Below are positions 5,203 to 8,137 of a stretch of 8,137 nucleotides of DNA, piece by piece. The position numbers and the translations under genes were made by a program. The DNA lies in assembly GCA_947462115.1 (NCBI GenBank), contig CANHON010000204.1, positions 1 through 8,137 on the forward strand, in the 5' to 3' direction. Within the stretch, counting starts at the first letter, position 1. Each line of letters starts with the position of its first letter. Origin of the DNA: Deltaproteobacteria bacterium. GTDB lineage: Bacteria > Myxococcota_A > UBA796 > UBA2385. The notes beneath the pieces are model-generated. The model was not told where the DNA came from and searched no databases. It saw nothing but the letters and a program-made list of their open reading frames with translations.

Positions 5203-6627
5203 TTACACCGCGGGGCCGCCCGGCGCCCCAAACAGCGTCCCGCGGCCCAAAATCCAGGCGGGATCAGCGGCCCGCTTGAGCGCCCGCATCGAGGCGAGCT
5301 CGGACTCCCCGAGCTGATGGGCGAGCAGGGCGCGCTTGAGCTTGCCGATGCCGTGCTCGGCCGAGACGGTGCCGCCGAGGGCGACCGCGCGCTCCGCCAG
5401 CGAGCGGTAGACCAAGCGGGCCGCGGCCAGCTCCGCCGGGTCGCGGGGCAAAAGATTGAGATGCAGGTGATTGTCGCCGATGTGCCCAAAGCAGAGCTTG
5501 GGCAGGCGCACGGCACGGTACGCGGCCATCATCTCCGCGAGGGCAGCGTCAGGCACGGCAAAGTCCGTGCCGATCTTGGGCATGCCGTTGGCCACCACCC
5601 GCTCGTTGGTGCCGGCGGGGACGGCGTGCCGCACCGCTTCGAGGCGCCGGCGGCCCTGCTCGTCCTCGGCCACGATGGTGTGGTCCGCCAGCGCGCCGGC
5701 CTCGACCAGCGCCGCCCACCACAGCTCCAGGGGCGGCTCCCCCTCGTGCTCGATCTCGATGAACAAGGCGTCCGTGGCCGCGGCCGGCACGTGGGGGACC
5801 CGGGCCCGCACCATCTCCAGGGCGTTCTCGTCGTAGTACTCGATGGCCCGCGGGTTGAGGGGGCCCACCACACCGTCCCGACCGCGGGCCCGCTCGGCGT
5901 GGGCGCGGGCCTGCTCAACAAAGCCGAGGGTCGTCTCGAGATCGGGGAAGAAGGCCAGCAACGACAGCACCCCGGCGGGCGCTGGCCGCACCACCAGCCC
6001 TGCCCGGGTGACCACGCCGAGCGTGCCCTCGCTCCCGATCAGCAGGTCGAGCAGGTTGTGCGCCGGCGCGTAGCCAGCGGCCGTCTTGACCGGGGGCTCC
6101 GCCCAGCCGGGCGATGGCCAGCCGGCCGGCAACGGGTGGCTCCGATCGACCCGCTCGAGGAGCTGCCCGTCGGCGAGCACCACATCGACCCACTGGATCC
6201 AGCGCCGCGTCGGCCCGTAGCGAAACGAGCGCGCCCCGGAGGCGTTGCAGACGATCGCCCCCCCGACGCTGCACTCGTGCCGCGAGGTGGGGTCGGGCGG
6301 AAAGTGCAGGCCCTCGGCGGCCAGCCGATCTTGGTGCTCACCGAGCAAAACACCGCCGCCGACGTCATCGACAGCGTGGACCGCCGACAGGCGCTCGGTG
6401 GACAGCAGCAGCCCCCCCTCGGGCACCGCGGCCCCGGTGGTGCCGGTCCGGCGCGCGGTGATGGTCACCGGCAAGCCCTCGGCCTGGGCCCACGCCAGCG
6501 CGGCGGCCACCTCCTGGTCGCCGGATGGCACCAGCAGGGCCTCCGCCCGGCCGTGGGTGTTCGACGCGTCGGAGAGGTAGCCGAGAATGATGTCAGGGTC
6601 GGTGATGAGGCCAGGGGGTGCGCGCAT
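5203..6627 (-). CDS. FAD-linked 2-hydroxyacid dehydrogenase/oxidase (GlcD / D-lactate dehydrogenase type)
   Basis: This 474-residue flavoenzyme belongs to the vanillyl-alcohol oxidase/PCMH FAD-binding superfamily (FAD_binding_4 plus FAD-oxidase_C), which oxidises D-2-hydroxy acids such as D-lactate, glycolate or D-2-hydroxyglutarate to 2-oxo acids. FAD-binding landmarks are RRTGTTGAAVPEGG (59-72), FPPDPTSRHECSVGGAIVCN (109-128), SGARSFRYGPTRR (130-142), VVLADGQLL (149-157) and LIGSEGTLGVVT (196-207). The C-terminal substrate/metal part has FGHIGDNHLHLNLLP (380-394), matching GHxGDGNxH, and GGTVSAEHGIGKLKR (418-432), with the His expected near the flavin. Length is normal for the family, and no iron-sulfur domain is fused. 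The start ATG at 6625-6627 is the first ATG after an in-frame TAG four codons upstream; the ribosome site is weak. It is the first gene of the minus-strand run and is divergent from the small membrane protein gene. The exact substrate cannot be told from sequence. Confidence 0.93.
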   Translation of the reverse strand: MRAPPGLITDPDIILGYLSDASNTHGRAEALLVPSGDQEVAAALAWAQAEGLPVTITARRTGTTGAAVPEGGLLLSTERLSAVHAVDDVGGGVLLGEHQDRLAAEGLHFPPDPTSRHECSVGGAIVCNASGARSFRYGPTRRWIQWVDVVLADGQLLERVDRSHPLPAGWPSPGWAEPPVKTAAGYAPAHNLLDLLIGSEGTLGVVTRAGLVVRPAPAGVLSLLAFFPDLETTLGFVEQARAHAERARGRDGVVGPLNPRAIEYYDENALEMVRARVPHVPAAATDALFIEIEHEGEPPLELWWAALVEAGALADHTIVAEDEQGRRRLEAVRHAVPAGTNERVVANGMPKIGTDFAVPDAALAEMMAAYRAVRLPKLCFGHIGDNHLHLNLLPRDPAELAAARLVYRSLAERAVALGGTVSAEHGIGKLKRALLAHQLGESELASMRALKRAADPAWILGRGTLFGAPGGPAV

Positions 6628-6686
6628 GCCGGCGATCTAACCCGACGGCCGGGGCCTCCCCACGGCCCGATCGCGCGCCCGGGTAA

Positions 6687-6763
6687 GCGGCCGCAATTGC
6701 CCTTGTGGGACTTCCAGCTAAGGTGCGGGGGCCGAAGACCGAACCCAGTGACACAAATCGGTC
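6687..6763. promoter_or_regulatory. Divergent intergenic region with short palindromes (possible promoter/operator)
   Basis: The 159-bp gap between the dehydrogenase and the small membrane protein is the only divergent spacer in the window. It holds two overlapping 8-bp palindromes, GCGGCCGC (6687-6694) and GCAATTGC (6693-6700). For the plus-strand gene, TTGCCC (6697-6702) and TAAGGT (6719-6724), 16 bp apart, could serve as a weak -35/-10 pair. Downstream is a perfect inverted repeat, GACCGA (6737-6742) and TCGGTC (6758-6763), with a 15-base, relatively AT-rich spacer that would lie in the 5' leader. All matches are short and the functional reading is tentative. Confidence 0.3.
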
Positions 6764-6786
6764 ATCCCCCTCCCCGAGGTGCCCCC

Positions 6787-7041
6787 ATGGACTGCGAAGA
6801 GAGCCCCCTGGCGCCCCTCCTGCTGAACCTCTCGCCCCCCGCGCCGGCCCCGCTGCCGACCTCGAGCCTGCTTCGGGGCCCGAGCGCGATGATCGGCCTC
6901 GCGGTCATGCTGGGCGGCCTGGTCGCGCTCACCTGGGGCCTCACCGGACGCTTCGTCGGAGAGCTCGGGGTGTTTGGCCTCGGCGCGCTGGCGGTGGGCG
7001 GCGTGGCCTGGGCCCGGATCTCCAGCACGCCGGAGCGCTGA
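6787..7041 (+). CDS. Small two-helix membrane protein of unknown function
   Basis: This 84-residue protein is supported by composition and signals, not by a recognised family. The ATG at 6787-6789 has GAGG seven bases upstream. The first 30 residues are Pro/Leu/Ser-rich and carry three early acidic residues. Two hydrophobic segments follow, at about 33-53 and 57-76, both Gly/Ala/Leu-rich. Basic residues sit before (Arg30), between (Arg55) and after (Arg77) them, so topology is not decided. The C-terminus is a short polar tail. The frame is open far upstream, but only as antisense of the dehydrogenase gene; the ribosome site and the switch to a hydrophobic sequence mark the real start. It is the only plus-strand gene in the window, divergent from the dehydrogenase and convergent with the aminomutase gene, 7 bp apart. 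Minus-strand frames over the same bases lack membrane character and overlap the aminomutase gene. Confidence 0.7.
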   Translation: MDCEESPLAPLLLNLSPPAPAPLPTSSLLRGPSAMIGLAVMLGGLVALTWGLTGRFVGELGVFGLGALAVGGVAWARISSTPER

Positions 7042-7048
7042 GCCCCGC

Positions 7049-8125
7049 TCAACCCTCGGCTTTCGGCTCGGGCGGGTAGCGGTGCGCCCCGCCCCAGGGG
7101 TCGCGGACCGCCCAGCCCTCGGCCGCGGGCTGCACCCAGGCCGGGCCCGCCGGCACTTTCCCGTAGCCCCCAGGGATATCCAGCACATAGCTCGGCTGAC
7201 ACAGGCCCGAGACCCGGCCCCGAAGCCCGTCCACGAGGGCGCGGCCGGCCTCCAGCTCCGCCCGAAGGTGCGCGGTGCCGGGCACGAGGTCCCCGTGGTG
7301 CAAGTAATAGGGCTTGACCCGCAGCCGCACCAGCGCGCGCAGCAAGGCCTCCAGCTGCTCGGGCGCGTCGTTCACGCCACGCAGCAGCACGCTCTGGGAG
7401 AGCATCGGCACGCCGGCGTCCACCAGCGCGCCGATCGCCTCGCGCGCGGCGGGGCTGAGCTCAAGGTGGCTGTTGCAGTGGAGGACCACCCACGCGGGTG
7501 TGGGCCGGCGGAGCGCCGCGACCAAGGCCGGGGTCACCCGGCGGGGCTCCACGACCGGCACCCGGGTGTGCCAGCGGACCACCTGAACGTGGGGAATGGC
7601 GTCAAGCGCGTCCATCAGCGCCGCGATGCGGTCGGCCGATAGGGCGAAGGGGTCGCCGCCGGTAACGATGACCTCCCAGATCTCCGGCCGCGCGCGCACC
7701 CAGTCGATCGCCCGGGCGAGGGACCCGGCGTCGAGGGCCGCGCCGCCCGGGCCGACCACCTCGCGCCGAAAGCAGAACCGGCAGTAGACCGGGCAGGCGT
7801 GCAGCGGCTTGAGCAGCACCCGATCCGGGTACCGGTGAACGAGGCCGGGGAGCGGGCTGTAGGCGTCGTCGCCGACGGGATCACTGCGCTCTTCGGGGGC
7901 GAGGCGGAGCTCGCGGGCATCGGGGATGAACTGAAGCCCGACCGGATCGCTCGCGGCCTCCATCTGATCGAGCATCGCGGGGGTGACCGCCACCGCGAAG
8001 CGCGCGGCCACCGCCTCGAGGGCCGGCAGCGCGGCCGCGTCCACCCACCCCTGAGCCGCGAGCTGGGCTGGGCTGCGCAGCGTCCGCCCGGGCGTCCCGC
8101 TCGCCGTCGCCTTGCTGGTGCTCAT
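7049..8125 (-). CDS. KamA-family radical SAM, PLP-dependent aminomutase (lysine 2,3-aminomutase-like or EF-P beta-lysylation type)
   Basis: This 358-residue protein fits radical SAM lysine 2,3-aminomutases, which use a [4Fe-4S] cluster, S-adenosylmethionine and pyridoxal phosphate to convert L-lysine to beta-lysine. The cluster motif is C111-P-V-Y-C115-R-F-C118 (CxxxCxxC). VIVTGGDPFALS (152-163) is the SAM-binding GGDP region; HTRVPVV (186-192), HCNSHLELS (216-224) and QSVLLRGVND (244-253) are family blocks. HHGDLVPGTAH (276-286) and VLDIPGGYGKVP (314-325) hold Asp279, Asp316 and Lys323. These align with the two Asp residues that hold lysine and the PLP lysine in clostridial lysine 2,3-aminomutase (Asp293, Asp330, Lys337), so lysine is a likely substrate. 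At 358 residues it is shorter than clostridial enzymes (about 416) and close to EpmB (about 340), which makes beta-lysine for elongation factor P. No EpmA or EF-P gene is in view, so the role stays open. GGGAGG lies six bases before the ATG. Confidence 0.92.
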   Translation of the reverse strand: MSTSKATASGTPGRTLRSPAQLAAQGWVDAAALPALEAVAARFAVAVTPAMLDQMEAASDPVGLQFIPDARELRLAPEERSDPVGDDAYSPLPGLVHRYPDRVLLKPLHACPVYCRFCFRREVVGPGGAALDAGSLARAIDWVRARPEIWEVIVTGGDPFALSADRIAALMDALDAIPHVQVVRWHTRVPVVEPRRVTPALVAALRRPTPAWVVLHCNSHLELSPAAREAIGALVDAGVPMLSQSVLLRGVNDAPEQLEALLRALVRLRVKPYYLHHGDLVPGTAHLRAELEAGRALVDGLRGRVSGLCQPSYVLDIPGGYGKVPAGPAWVQPAAEGWAVRDPWGGAHRYPPEPKAEG

Positions 8126-8137
8126 TCCGCGCCTCCC

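Noticed and set aside
2652..5279. 875-codon open frame on the plus strand, antisense to the sigma factor and membrane protein genes
   Set aside because: It is Arg/Gly-rich with no recognisable domain, lies opposite two well-supported genes, and is explained by high GC at third codon positions.
5191..6786. N-terminal extension of the small plus-strand membrane protein by more than 500 codons
   Set aside because: The extension is antisense to the dehydrogenase gene and low-complexity; the ribosome site and membrane character begin at 6787.
6718..7202. Minus-strand frames overlapping the small membrane protein and the end of the aminomutase gene
   Set aside because: They are Arg/Gly-rich, overlap the recognised KamA C-terminus in another frame, and have no domain support.
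1..8137. CRISPR array, insertion sequence, tRNA or phage features
   Set aside because: No regularly spaced repeats with unique spacers, transposase, terminal inverted repeats or tRNA-like cloverleaf was seen on either strand.

Overview
The window is very GC-rich bacterial DNA (by eye around 70% G+C) with tightly packed genes, GTG starts beside ATG starts, and long open antisense frames, as expected at this base composition. A lipoprotein with a Gly/Ala/Ser/Asp-rich linker, an ECF-type sigma factor next to a long Ala/Pro-rich membrane partner, and an acyltransferase/SDR pair together suggest a myxobacterium-like organism (Myxococcota or relatives). That assignment is inference; no marker gene is present.

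Layout. Eight protein genes are supported. Positions 1-390 (minus) hold the N-terminal part of a secreted lipoprotein that runs off the left edge. Positions 493-6627 hold five consecutive minus-strand genes, in transcription order: an FAD-linked 2-hydroxyacid dehydrogenase of the GlcD/D-lactate dehydrogenase type (5203-6627), an ECF-like sigma factor (4563-5150), a 678-residue single-pass membrane protein placed and built like an anti-sigma factor (2415-4451), a PlsC-family acyltransferase (1530-2378) and an extended-SDR protein (493-1533) whose start overlaps the acyltransferase stop by 4 bp. A small two-helix membrane protein (6787-7041, plus) is divergent from the dehydrogenase. It converges on a KamA-family radical SAM aminomutase (7049-8125, minus) with only 7 bp between the stop codons.

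How the genes may work together. The most system-like part is the sigma factor plus its membrane neighbour: a cytoplasmic segment of about 180 residues, one transmembrane helix, a very long disordered extracytoplasmic stretch and a short helical C-terminus. The cytoplasmic segment contains no cysteine, so it lacks the zinc anti-sigma signature. Instead it carries an 11/15-identical duplicated motif that could be a sigma-docking element. The downstream acyltransferase and SDR are translationally coupled and probably act together in envelope lipid metabolism; whether this sigma factor controls them cannot be seen from sequence alone.

No tRNA, rRNA, insertion sequence, phage gene or CRISPR array was found. 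Non-coding space is small: the longest gaps are 391-492 (102 bp), 4452-4562 (111 bp, with a perfect 14-bp tandem duplication) and 6628-6786 (159 bp, divergent, with short palindromes).
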